The position numbers and the translations under genes are program-made. 64,000 nucleotides of DNA from Dehalococcoidia bacterium (GTDB lineage Bacteria > Chloroflexota > Dehalococcoidia > Tepidiformales > Tepidiformaceae). Where the stretch lies: assembly GCA_022827945.1 (NCBI GenBank), contig JAJEIT010000065.1, positions 39,294 to 103,293 of the forward strand. The letters are read 5' to 3'. The notes beneath the pieces were generated by a model. That model saw nothing but the letters and a program-made list of their open reading frames with translations, made no database searches and was not told where the DNA came from. Position 1 is the stretch's first letter, and each line of letters starts with the position of its first letter. Below, piece after piece: positions 48,904-58,242 of the stretch.

Positions 48904-49536
48904 ATGGCCGAGCTGGTCCTGTTCGACATCGACGACCGGGGCGTGGCGACGATCACGCTGAACCGGCCCGAGCGACTGAACGCGATCAACATGGCCATGC
49001 GCGACCTGCTCTGGGAGTACCTGCAGGCGTGCCGCGACCACCCGGACGTGCGGGCGGTGTGCTTCCGCGGCGAGGGGCGCGCCTTTAGCGCGGGAGCGGA
49101 CATCTCGGAGTTCGGGACCGCGCCCAGCCTTTGGGAGTCCCGGCGGGCGCGGCACGAGCGGGACGTGTGGGGGCTGCTGCTCTCGCTGCCGGTGCCGCTG
49201 GTGGCGCGGCTGCACGGCTACTGCTTCGGGGCGGGGCTGGAGCTGCCGCTCTGCTGCGACGTGCGGGTGGCGGCCGAAGACGCGCGCTTCGGCCTGCCGG
49301 AGGTGACGCTCGGGTACATCCCGAGCGCGGGCGGCACACAGACCCTGCCCCGCACCATCCCCCCGGGCGCAGCCGCCGACCTGATCCTGACGGGTGAGCC
49401 CGTGGGCACGGAGGAAGCGCTGCGCTGGGGCCTCGTCTCACGGGTCGTGCCCGAAGCGGAGCTGGACGCGGCGGTGGAGGAGGAGGTGGGGCGGCTGCTG
49501 GCGGGACCGTTCGAGCCAGCCCGCCCCGCCCTGTGA
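48904..49536 (+). CDS. Enoyl-CoA hydratase/isomerase
   Basis: LNRPERLNAINMAMRDLLWEYL, FSAGADISEF, YCFGAGLELPLCCDVRVAAEDARFGLPEVTLGYIPSAGGTQTLPRTI. Confidence 0.92.
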   Translation: MAELVLFDIDDRGVATITLNRPERLNAINMAMRDLLWEYLQACRDHPDVRAVCFRGEGRAFSAGADISEFGTAPSLWESRRARHERDVWGLLLSLPVPLVARLHGYCFGAGLELPLCCDVRVAAEDARFGLPEVTLGYIPSAGGTQTLPRTIPPGAAADLILTGEPVGTEEALRWGLVSRVVPEAELDAAVEEEVGRLLAGPFEPARPAL

Positions 49537-49566
49537 CCCCGGCACCTGCGATCTGTCTTCCGCGCG

Positions 49567-49588
49567 CCCGATTCGCGCGCGAATCGGG
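49567..49588. promoter_or_regulatory. 22-bp perfect palindrome upstream of the acyl-CoA ligase
   Basis: CCCGATTCGCGCGCGAATCGGG. Confidence 0.6.
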
Positions 49589-49610
49589 GCGCCGGTAGAA
49601 TCCCGTTCCG

Positions 49611-49624
49611 CCGCGTATACGCGG
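49611..49624. promoter_or_regulatory. 14-bp perfect palindrome (putative operator) between TAGAAT (49596) and ATG 49647
   Basis: CCGCGTATACGCGG. Confidence 0.55.
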
Positions 49625-49646
49625 AAACCCGCTCCTCGGAGGGAGC

Positions 49647-51221
49647 ATGAACACGATCGAGTTCCTACAGATCTCCGCCGCCGTCGTGCCCGAGCGGGAG
49701 GCGCTGGTGGAGGTGGGCGGGCGCGGCCGCCGCCTGACGTACGCCGCGATGCAGGAGCAGGTGACGCGCCTCGCGAACGCCATCCGCGGCCTGGGCGTGG
49801 AGCAGGGCGAGAAGGTCGCCATCATGGCCCAGAACAGCACAGACTTCGTGCTGACGTACTACGCCTGCGCGATGCTGGGCGTGACCCTCGTTCCCCTGAA
49901 CTACCGCTCGAAGGACGAAGAGCTGACGTACATGCTCAACGTGAGCCAGGCGGGCGTGCTGTTCGTCTCGGAACGCTACCGCGACCTGGTTGCCCGCATC
50001 CGGCCCACGCTGGAGCACACGAAGTCGTTCGTGAGCTACGACGGACCGGCCGAGGGCTACCTCGACTTCGCGGGCCTGGTGGCCGGGGCGGAGGCGGAAG
50101 ACATCTGGGTGGAGGTCGACGACGAGCAGCCCACGGTCCTCATCTTTACGAGCGGCACCACGGCGTTCCCCAAGGGCGTCATGGTCACCTACCTGGACAT
50201 GACCGCCTATGTGACGAACACGATGAACCCGGCGGACCCGGACATCCACGAAAAGACGCTGGTCTCAGTGCCGTTCTTCCATATCGCCGGGGCGACGGCG
50301 ATGCTGTCGTCGATCTGGGGCGGGCGCACCATGCTGGTGCTGCCGCAGTTCACGCCGGAGGGCTGGATGACGGCCGTCGGCGGCGAGGGCGCAACGCACT
50401 CGATGGTCGTGCCCACGATGCTGAAGCGCCTCATGGACCACGACGACCTGGAGGGGACGGACCTCTCCACGCTCCAGCTCATCACCTACGGAGCGGCGCC
50501 GATGCCGTACGAGGTCGTGCGCCGCGCGTGCGACATCTTCCCGCCGCAGGGCGTGGGCCTGATGAACGCCTATGGACAGACGGAATCGACCTCGACGCTG
50601 ACGTACCTCGGTCCGGACGACCACGACCTGAGCGTCGACACAGACGTGCGGGAGGCGCGCCTGCGATCGGTGGGCAAGCCGATGGACGACGTCGAGATCG
50701 GCATCATGGACGACCGGAACAACCTCCTGACCACGGGCGAGGAGGGCGAAATCTGCGTCCGCTCGGACCGTGTGATGAAGGGCTACTACGAGCAGGAGGA
50801 CGCGACCAGCACGGCGATCATCGACGGCTGGCTGCACACTGGCGACGTGGGCCGCGTGGACGACGGCGGCTACCTGTTCATCACGGGCCGGAAGAAGGAC
50901 CTCATTATCCGCGCCGGCGAGAACATCTCGTCGGGCGAGGTGGAGAACTGCCTGGAGGACCACGAAGGGATCGACGAAGCGGCCGTCATCGGCGTTCCGG
51001 ACGTGGACTGGGGCGAGGTGGTGAAGGCCGTGCTCGTGCCGAAACCGGGGGCGACGCTCACCCCTGAGGAAGTGAACGCTTACTGCAAGACCCGGATCGC
51101 CTCGTTCAAGGCGCCCCAGTACATCGCGGTGGTGGATGAGCTGCCGCGGAACGCCATGGGCAAGGTGTTGAAGACCGACCTCCGCAAGCTGTACGGCACG
51201 CCGACGAACGACAACGTATGA
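49647..51221 (+). CDS. AMP-dependent acyl-CoA synthetase/ligase
   Basis: VLIFTSGTTAFPKGVMVTY, NAYGQTES, GWLHTGDVGRVDDGGYLFITGRKKDLIIRAGENIS. Confidence 0.94.
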   Translation: MNTIEFLQISAAVVPEREALVEVGGRGRRLTYAAMQEQVTRLANAIRGLGVEQGEKVAIMAQNSTDFVLTYYACAMLGVTLVPLNYRSKDEELTYMLNVSQAGVLFVSERYRDLVARIRPTLEHTKSFVSYDGPAEGYLDFAGLVAGAEAEDIWVEVDDEQPTVLIFTSGTTAFPKGVMVTYLDMTAYVTNTMNPADPDIHEKTLVSVPFFHIAGATAMLSSIWGGRTMLVLPQFTPEGWMTAVGGEGATHSMVVPTMLKRLMDHDDLEGTDLSTLQLITYGAAPMPYEVVRRACDIFPPQGVGLMNAYGQTESTSTLTYLGPDDHDLSVDTDVREARLRSVGKPMDDVEIGIMDDRNNLLTTGEEGEICVRSDRVMKGYYEQEDATSTAIIDGWLHTGDVGRVDDGGYLFITGRKKDLIIRAGENISSGEVENCLEDHEGIDEAAVIGVPDVDWGEVVKAVLVPKPGATLTPEEVNAYCKTRIASFKAPQYIAVVDELPRNAMGKVLKTDLRKLYGTPTNDNV

Positions 51222-53482
51222 GCGCAACGTCGAGCACGCAGGACAAGGGACCGGCCGCGGACGGCAAGCAGGAGCCGAAGGGCAAGCGCTTCAACGTGAC
51301 CGTCGTGGGCGCGGCCGTGCCGGTGGCGGTGATTGCCGCGATTGGGGCTCTGGAGACGGCGCAAACGGAGCGCGCCAGCCGCGAGGTGTTCTTCAACATC
51401 CAGGGCTTCGCCGTGATGTACTTCATCTTCGGCGTGTCCGTGGCGGTCATCCTGGGAGCGTTCCTGCAGCGCCTGCGGGTGTGGCGGCTGGGACGAGGAC
51501 ACAACGTCTTCAACAACCTGGGAGCGCGGATCACGAACGCGCTGACCCTGGGGGCGGGCACGGGACGCGTCACGAACGACCGCTACGCGGGCGTGATGCA
51601 CTGGTGCATCTACTCGAGCTTCGCCGTCCTGACGCTGGTGACGATCCTGCTGGCAATCGACGACTACTTCGACCTGATCTTCCAGGTCGGCGGTGAGCAC
51701 GCCTTCCTCGAAGGGGGCGTCTACCTGGCCTACAGCTTCGTGGGCGACCTGTTCGGCATCATCGGGCTCGTGGGCGTGGGGATGGCGGTGTTCCGCCGCT
51801 TCGGTCCGGCGCCGGCGAAGCTGACGTGGGACCGGCGGCAATCGGAAGACGCGATCGTCGTCGGGCTGCTGGGGTTCGTGCTGTTCACCGGCTTCCTCGT
51901 CGAGGGCTTGCGGATCGGCGGGCACGAGATTCCCGCCGGGCACGAGAACTGGTCGTACTGGTCGCCGGGCGGCTGGGTGATCGCGAAGATCGTCGGCGCG
52001 GCAAGCGAGAGCGCGCTGCTGACGGCGCACCAGGTGTTCTGGTGGATCCACGTGGTGGGCGCCTTCGGCCTCCTGACGCTGATGGCGCTGACGAAGTTCC
52101 GGCACATCATCTTCGCGCCGGTGAACGCGTTCCTGAAGCGTCCGGCGGTTCCCGCGTACCTCGCGCCGATGGGCGACTTCGAGCAGCTGATCGAGGAGGG
52201 GGCCAGCCTGGGCGCGGGCAAGGTGCAGGACCTCTCGTGGAAGCAGCTCTTCGACGCGGATACGTGCGTGCGCTGCGGGCGCTGCACGGACGCCTGCCCG
52301 GCGTACACGGCGGGGCAGCCGCTCTCGCCGATGGCGATCGTCCAGGACCTGAAGTCGTACATGAACCACGCCGGCCCCCTGCTCATCGCGGGCAAGGACC
52401 CCTCGGAGAAGGTCGAGGGCGAGCTGGTGGGCGACTACGTGAAGGACGAGTCGCTGTGGGCCTGCCGCACGTGCATGGCCTGCGTGCAGGAGTGCCCGGT
52501 TCTGATCGAGCACGTGCCCACGATCGTCGACATGCGCCGCTACCTCGTGATGGAGCAGGCGCGCATCCCGGGGACGGCGCAGGAGACGCTGCAGAACATC
52601 GAGCAGCGCGGCCACCCCTGGCGGGGCACGCAGCTCACGCGCGAGACCTGGATGGAGCAGCTCCGCGAAGAGGGCATCGAGGTGCCCATCTTCGACGGCT
52701 CCCAGGAGTACCTGTACTGGGTCGGCTGCTCGGGGGCGCTGGTCGAGCGGAACATGCCGATAACGAAGTCGGTCGTGCGGCTGCTGATCGAGGCGGGCGT
52801 GAGCTTCGGCGTGCTGGGTCAGCAGGAAACCTGCACGGGCGACCCGGCCCGGCGGCTCGGCAGCGAGTTCCTCTACGCGACGCTGGCGGAGACGAACGTG
52901 GCCTCGATGAACGAGATCGGCGTGCGTCGGGTGATCACGGCCTGCCCGCACTGCTTCAACACGTTCAAGAACGAGTACCCGGACTTCGACGGGCAGTGGG
53001 AGGTCACGCATCACGCGGAGTTCCTCCAGCTCCTGCTGGCGCAGGGCAAGCTGCGGCCGAAGGAGATGAACGGCCAGACGATCACGTACCACGACTCGTG
53101 CTACCTGGGCCGCGGCAACGGCATCATGGACGCGCCGCGCGATGTGCTCGACCAGATTCCCGGCGCTGAGCTGGTGGAGATGCCGCGCAGCCGCGAGCAG
53201 GGCCTCTGCTGCGGGGCGGGCGGCGGCAACATGTGGCTGGAGGAGTCGGGCACGCGGGTGAACCACCTGCGCACGGCGGAGGCGGCGAACACGGGCGCGA
53301 GCGTCGTGGCGACGGCCTGCCCGTTCTGCATCCAGATGTTCGAGGACGGCATTCCCGCCGTGCAGCCGGACGAGGAAACGCGCTCGATCCAGGCGTTCGA
53401 CATCGCGGAGCTGTTGGAGGTGAGCGTCGCGCCGCCGCGTCCGGCGGGCGAGGGCGCGATACCTCCGGGGGTTGCGGGGTAG
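51218..53482 (+). CDS. Heterodisulfide reductase-related membrane Fe-S oxidoreductase (NarI/HdrE-like TM + 2x[4Fe-4S] + two CCG domains)
   Basis: N-terminal TM region, CVRCGRCTDACPAY and CRTCMACVQECPV, CCG-type YHDSCYLGRGNG...GLCCGAGGG. Confidence 0.9.
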   Translation: MSATSSTQDKGPAADGKQEPKGKRFNVTVVGAAVPVAVIAAIGALETAQTERASREVFFNIQGFAVMYFIFGVSVAVILGAFLQRLRVWRLGRGHNVFNNLGARITNALTLGAGTGRVTNDRYAGVMHWCIYSSFAVLTLVTILLAIDDYFDLIFQVGGEHAFLEGGVYLAYSFVGDLFGIIGLVGVGMAVFRRFGPAPAKLTWDRRQSEDAIVVGLLGFVLFTGFLVEGLRIGGHEIPAGHENWSYWSPGGWVIAKIVGAASESALLTAHQVFWWIHVVGAFGLLTLMALTKFRHIIFAPVNAFLKRPAVPAYLAPMGDFEQLIEEGASLGAGKVQDLSWKQLFDADTCVRCGRCTDACPAYTAGQPLSPMAIVQDLKSYMNHAGPLLIAGKDPSEKVEGELVGDYVKDESLWACRTCMACVQECPVLIEHVPTIVDMRRYLVMEQARIPGTAQETLQNIEQRGHPWRGTQLTRETWMEQLREEGIEVPIFDGSQEYLYWVGCSGALVERNMPITKSVVRLLIEAGVSFGVLGQQETCTGDPARRLGSEFLYATLAETNVASMNEIGVRRVITACPHCFNTFKNEYPDFDGQWEVTHHAEFLQLLLAQGKLRPKEMNGQTITYHDSCYLGRGNGIMDAPRDVLDQIPGAELVEMPRSREQGLCCGAGGGNMWLEESGTRVNHLRTAEAANTGASVVATACPFCIQMFEDGIPAVQPDEETRSIQAFDIAELLEVSVAPPRPAGEGAIPPGVAG

Positions 53483-53546
53483 GTCGCCCGGCGAGCCCGG
53501 TGGCGGTTCCCTGGCGAGCCATCCAGGCCCGGCATAGGCTGGTGTG

Positions 53547-54419
53547 GTGAGCAAGCAACAGCCGGGCGGCATCGTGCATTGCGCCGACGGGGTAGAGGTG
53601 GCGCGGGGGCTGGCGGACGAGTCGGTGGACCTGGTGTACCTCGACCCGCCGTTCAACACGGGCAGGCGTCAGGAACGGGTGCAGACGAGGGCCAAGCGGG
53701 TCAAGGACGGCGAGGGGGATCGGACGGGGTTCGGGGGACGGCGGTACGAGACGGTGCGGCTGGGGTCGCGGTCGTTCGACGACGACTTTGACGACTACCT
53801 CGGGTTCCTCGAGCCGTTCCTGGTCGAGTCGAGGCGAGTGCTGAAGCCGAGCGGATCGCTGTACCTGCACCTCGACTACCGCGAGGCGCACTACGCCAAG
53901 GTGCTGCTCGACGAGGTCTTCGGGCGGGAGTGCTTCGTCAACGAGATCATCTGGGCATACGACTATGGTGGGCGTCCGAAGAACCGCTGGCCGGCGAAGC
54001 ACGACACGATCCTGTTCTATGCGAAGGACCCGGCGCAGAACTTGTTCAACGCCGATGAGGTCGAGCGCATCCCCTACATGGCGCCGGGCCTCGTGGGGAA
54101 GGAGAAGGCGGCGCGGGGGAAGCTGCCCACGGATGTCTGGTGGCACACGATCGTGAGCCCGACGGGCAAGGAGAAGCTGGGCTACCCGACGCAGAAGCCG
54201 CTGGGGGTGCTGAAGCGCATCGTGAGCGCGTCGTCGCCACCGGGGGGGCTGGTGGTGGACCTGGTGGCGGGGAGCGGGACGGCGGGGGCGGCGGCGCTGG
54301 CGCTGGGGCGGCGTTTCGTGCTGGCGGATCGGTCGGAGGAGGCGTTCGCGGTCATGCGGAAGCGCTTCGGGGGGGAGGCGGGTGTGGAGTTCCGGGGGCC
54401 GGCGAGCGGAGGGGCTTGA
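53547..54419 (+). CDS. Solitary site-specific DNA methyltransferase (DPPF-type, N4/N6)
   Basis: VDLVYLDPPFNTGRRQE, LVVDLVAGSGTAGAAALALGRRFVLADRSEEA; no adjacent restriction endonuclease seen. Confidence 0.88.
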   Translation: MSKQQPGGIVHCADGVEVARGLADESVDLVYLDPPFNTGRRQERVQTRAKRVKDGEGDRTGFGGRRYETVRLGSRSFDDDFDDYLGFLEPFLVESRRVLKPSGSLYLHLDYREAHYAKVLLDEVFGRECFVNEIIWAYDYGGRPKNRWPAKHDTILFYAKDPAQNLFNADEVERIPYMAPGLVGKEKAARGKLPTDVWWHTIVSPTGKEKLGYPTQKPLGVLKRIVSASSPPGGLVVDLVAGSGTAGAAALALGRRFVLADRSEEAFAVMRKRFGGEAGVEFRGPASGGA

Positions 54420-54494
54420 AGGCTCGGCGGCGGGCGCGTACGGTTGGAGTGTCGGCGCAACAGTTGCCGTGAGCGCCGGCGACAGGAGTTCGAC

Positions 54495-54752
54495 GTGGTC
54501 ACTCGGGACGTGTCTGAGGATCTGCGGGAACGCGAAGAGGCGATGGCGACGTGGCGGTGGTGGGAAGAGCACTACGAGGAGATGCTCGCGCAGTACCCGG
54601 AGAAGTTCGTCGTGATCGACAAGGACCGTGAGGTCATCGCCTCGTTCCACTGCCTCCGTGATCTCAGCGACGCCATGGATGCGAAGGGGTTGGTGTTCGG
54701 CAAGGACATCGACGTCGAGTTCATCACGGCCAACCTGCGTCTGCGCCCGTGA
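54495..54752 (+). CDS. DUF5678-like small protein
   Basis: WWEEHYEEMLAQYPEKFVVIDKDREVIASFHCLRDLSDAMDAKGL; overlaps next ORF start. Confidence 0.7.
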   Translation: MVTRDVSEDLREREEAMATWRWWEEHYEEMLAQYPEKFVVIDKDREVIASFHCLRDLSDAMDAKGLVFGKDIDVEFITANLRLRP

Positions 54753-55174
54753 TCTCGGGCTACTTCAGCGCCCACTGGGGCTGCCCGTTCGTCTGGACGC
54801 GACTGGCGATCCCGGGCAGGCCTCCTCAGCCAGTTCCCTTCCTGATCGACACCGGATCCGCCACGAGCATCGTGCACGCGAAGGACGCCCTAACGCGCCT
54901 CAACCTGGCGATGGCCGCGATGGAGCCCGCTGCGTGGGCGCCGGAGGAGACCGTACGGCGCCTCGGTGTTGCCGGCGTCGCGCGCAGCCGCATGATCGAA
55001 GCGAGCTTCGAGTTCACACACGAGGACGGCTCTCTCCAGGCCCTTGCCGAGACGATCGAACTGGGGGCGCTTGATTCGCAGCAACTGCCGTCGCTGATGG
55101 GGTGGGACCTTCTCCGCCACTTTCGCATCGAGCTGGATCAAGGCACGGGCACCGTGACACTCGGGCCCCGGTAG
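54749..55174 (+). CDS. Retropepsin-like aspartic protease-fold protein
   Basis: PVPFLIDTGSATSIVHAKDAL and LPSLMGWDLLRHFRIELDQGTGTVTL. Confidence 0.75.
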   Translation: MISGYFSAHWGCPFVWTRLAIPGRPPQPVPFLIDTGSATSIVHAKDALTRLNLAMAAMEPAAWAPEETVRRLGVAGVARSRMIEASFEFTHEDGSLQALAETIELGALDSQQLPSLMGWDLLRHFRIELDQGTGTVTLGPR

Positions 55175-55237
55175 CCCCACCGCCCGTTCGCGCCTCCGGT
55201 ATCATCCGCGCGGCATTTACGGACCGGAGGTGGGCGC

Positions 55238-56470
55238 ATGGTGCGCGCCGAGATCATCGAACGGCAGAACGAGATCAAGCAGACGCCGATGCTGGAACGC
55301 ATCGAGAGCATGCGGGAGATGCTGCGGGCGGCGGGCGACGAGGCGCAGGAACTGCGCCACCTGCCCCCCTGGGCGGCCAAGGAGATGGCCGCCAACGGCT
55401 TCTACCGGTTCGCGCTGCCGAAGGAGCTGGGCGGGGAGGACGTGACCGCACGCGAGCAGATCGAGAACGTCGAGCTGGTCTCGTCGATCGACGGCTCGGT
55501 GGGGTGGTGCACGCACATCAACTCGGAGATCAACGGACTCATCGTGCGGCGCATGGACCGCGCGCTGTGCGACAAGATCTTCGACGACTGGGATGCGCTG
55601 GTGTGTTCGGGACTGGGCCCGCCGAACGGGCCCAACCCGGGCCGCACGGCGAAGCGCGAGGGCGACGGCTGGCGGCTGAGCTACCAGGGCTCGTTCGCGA
55701 GCGGCTGCCACAACGCGACCTGGAACTTCGTGATGTCGCCGGTCGTCATCGACGAGGCTACGGAGGAGGGCGCCGAGAACTCGTTCATGGTGCCGAAGGG
55801 TGAGTTCGAGATCGTCGATACGTGGGACACGGCGGGGATGCGGGGCAGCGGCAGCCACGACGTGCGCATGGACGGCACCTACGTGCCGCCCGAGCACCTG
55901 CTGCCGGCGCGCCCGCTGGCGCCGAGCGAGCAGTGGGACAACCCGACGTTCCGCAACCCGTGCCACGCCGTCTACAACAAGTCGGCGGTGGCGCTGGGCG
56001 TGTGCAAGGGCGCGCTGGAGTCGTTCATCGACCTCGCCAACATCAAGACACCCTGGGGGCTGGCGTCGCCGCTGAAGGACATGCCGCAGGTGCACTACCG
56101 CATCGGCGAGGCGATGGCGACCTATATGGCGGCGCGCACCTTCGTGCTGGACACGCAGGATGCGCTCGAGGCGCATCTGGGGCCGAAGCCCTCCGAGGGC
56201 GGGCGGCTGGAGCCGGAGTGGGACGTCTTCTGGCCGGCCTACCTGGCCTGCGCGCACTCGGCGCAGGCGGTGCGGCACGTGGTCGGCATCATCAACAACA
56301 CGGCCGGGACGACCGGAAGCCGCATGGACAGCCCGCTGGAACGCCACCTGCGCGACGCGCAGCAGTCGGCAACCCACGCGCTGATCTCGTGGCGGCACTA
56401 CGAGGACCTCGGTAAGACGTTCGTGGGGCACGACCCCGCGGCGAACTACATGGAGCTGCGCCGCGCCTAG
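55238..56470 (+). CDS. Acyl-CoA dehydrogenase-superfamily flavoprotein (HsaA/flavin-dependent monooxygenase-like)
   Basis: DGSVGWCTHINSEINGLIVRRM, SGLGPPNGPNPGRTAKREGDGWRLSYQGSFASGCHNATWNF, GMRGSGSHDVRMDGTYVP. Confidence 0.85.
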   Translation: MVRAEIIERQNEIKQTPMLERIESMREMLRAAGDEAQELRHLPPWAAKEMAANGFYRFALPKELGGEDVTAREQIENVELVSSIDGSVGWCTHINSEINGLIVRRMDRALCDKIFDDWDALVCSGLGPPNGPNPGRTAKREGDGWRLSYQGSFASGCHNATWNFVMSPVVIDEATEEGAENSFMVPKGEFEIVDTWDTAGMRGSGSHDVRMDGTYVPPEHLLPARPLAPSEQWDNPTFRNPCHAVYNKSAVALGVCKGALESFIDLANIKTPWGLASPLKDMPQVHYRIGEAMATYMAARTFVLDTQDALEAHLGPKPSEGGRLEPEWDVFWPAYLACAHSAQAVRHVVGIINNTAGTTGSRMDSPLERHLRDAQQSATHALISWRHYEDLGKTFVGHDPAANYMELRRA

Positions 56471-56500
56471 CGCGAGCGCCCAACGCGAAGGAGCTACCGG

Positions 56501-57196
56501 ATGGCAGAACGCGAACCCCTCGACGTGCTGGAGGCGATCCACTCGACGCCCGCCCGGCGCTATCTCGGATCCGACCCGATTCCCGACGAGGTCCTGTGGG
56601 AGTTGCTGGATGCAGCCATCCGCGGGCCGACGGGCGGGAACTCGCAGATCTGGGGCTGGGTGGTCGTGCGCGACGAGACGAAGAAGGCGCAGATCGCCGA
56701 GTGGTGGAAGGGGGTGTTCGAGGCGACCTACGGGCGCGCCGATCCGGCCGCCCTCGAAGGGGGCGGTCGCGTCCAGTTCTCCGACTTCGACAGGGTGGTG
56801 GATGCGGAGACGGGGCTCGACGCCTCGGGGCTGCGCTCGGTGACCTACCTCGCGAACCACATCGGCGAGGCGCCGGTGCTGATGGTGCCCGTGCTCACGG
56901 GCGTGGCCGGAGGGCCGGAGTCGACGCGCACGGGGATGACCTACGGGGGCTTCATCTTCGGGGCCATCCAGAACCTGGCGCTGGCGGCGCGCGCCTACGG
57001 CATCGGCGCGCCGCTCACGACCTTCGGAACGGGCCCCGCGCTCGACGAACTGCTCGACTTGCCGGAGGGCTCGACCGCCGTCGCGATCGTGCCGCTCGGC
57101 TACCCCGTGCGCGGGCGCTTCTCGCAGCCGCGCCGGATGCCGGTCGAGCAGGTCGTGCACTTCGACACCTGGGGGAATTTTCAGGAGCGCCCCTAG
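56501..57196 (+). CDS. Nitroreductase family protein
   Basis: IHSTPARRYLGSDPIPDEVLWELLDAAIRGPTGGNSQIWGWVVV; AVAIVPLGYPVRGRF. Confidence 0.9.
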   Translation: MAEREPLDVLEAIHSTPARRYLGSDPIPDEVLWELLDAAIRGPTGGNSQIWGWVVVRDETKKAQIAEWWKGVFEATYGRADPAALEGGGRVQFSDFDRVVDAETGLDASGLRSVTYLANHIGEAPVLMVPVLTGVAGGPESTRTGMTYGGFIFGAIQNLALAARAYGIGAPLTTFGTGPALDELLDLPEGSTAVAIVPLGYPVRGRFSQPRRMPVEQVVHFDTWGNFQERP

Positions 57197-57294
57197 GTAC
57201 TCCCGTCGCGAAGGTGTAGCCGATCCGGAGGCGGGGGCGGCCCTCCGCGTCTGTGGCGCTGTATCGTTCGCGAACCCGCAGAAGGAGCCCTGTC

Positions 57295-58101
57295 ATGCCC
57301 GATATCGTCACGCTTGAACGACCGCGCGAAGGCGTCGCGCTCATCACCATGTCGAACCCGGACATCAACAACCACGGCTCGTGGGAGGGCGTGGGGCAGC
57401 TGGGCGACGCGCTGATCGAGGCGCGCGAGGGCGGCTCGCGGGTGTCGGTGCTGGCCTCGGGGACGCCGGGGCACTGGTACGAGCACGCCTGGCTGCGCGA
57501 CCTTCGCAACACCGTCATCGGGGAGCCGACGACGGGAACGGGCGGGGGCTGGGGCGTCTGCCTGCAGGAGCTGGCGAAGACGCCGGTCGTGACGATCGCG
57601 GCCATCTCGGGGGACTGCTCCGGGGGCGGGGCGGAGCTGGGGTGGGCCTGCGACCTGCGCATCGCGGAGGAACAGGCGCGCTTCGGGCAGCCGGAGATCC
57701 AGATCGCCCTGACGACGGGGATCGGGGGGACGAGCCGGCTGGCGCGCATCATCGGGCGCACGGCGACGGCGGAGATGGTCCTGGACGGCACCCCGATGAC
57801 GGCGCAGCGCATCTACGAGCTGGGCGGGGTGAATCGCGTCGTTCCGGATGGGACGTCGGTGGAGGTGGCGCTGGACTGGGCGGGCCGCCTGGCCGACCGC
57901 CCGGCGCAGGCGCTGGCGACGCTCAAGCAGATCCTCATCGACAACGACGACCTGGGGCTGTCGGAGGCGCTCACGAACGAGCAGCGCCTCTTCCAGACGG
58001 TGGTCGGCACGGAGGAAGCGATCGCGACGATGGGAGACATCCAGGATCGCTTCGACTCGGGGGAGTCGATCGAGTCGGTGTACGGCTCACCACGGCCGTA
58101 G
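57295..58101 (+). CDS. Enoyl-CoA hydratase/isomerase family protein
   Basis: SGDCSGGGAELGWACDLRIAEEQARFGQPEIQIALTTGIGGTSRLARIIGRTATAEMVLDG. Confidence 0.9.
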   Translation: MPDIVTLERPREGVALITMSNPDINNHGSWEGVGQLGDALIEAREGGSRVSVLASGTPGHWYEHAWLRDLRNTVIGEPTTGTGGGWGVCLQELAKTPVVTIAAISGDCSGGGAELGWACDLRIAEEQARFGQPEIQIALTTGIGGTSRLARIIGRTATAEMVLDGTPMTAQRIYELGGVNRVVPDGTSVEVALDWAGRLADRPAQALATLKQILIDNDDLGLSEALTNEQRLFQTVVGTEEAIATMGDIQDRFDSGESIESVYGSPRP

Positions 58102-58147
58102 GGGCCGCTTACGGCCCGCACGAGCCCTTGCGGGGAGGCGTACGATA

Positions 58148-58242
58148 GGGGCGATTCCGGGTTGGGATGGGCTGCGCGGAGGGCGTCCCGGTGGGGCGCG
58201 TGTTGCGCGGCTGTCCGCCGACCCGGCCCCTGGAGGGTCCTG
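58148..58242 (+). promoter_or_regulatory. Possible structured 5' leader (three-way-junction potential) upstream of the P450 gene
   Basis: Closing helix GGGG/CCCC + CCGGGT/ACCCGG, inner helices GGGATG/CGTCCC and GGTGG..CGCG/CGCG..CCGCC, ending at the GGAGGG ribosome-binding site. Confidence 0.3.
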
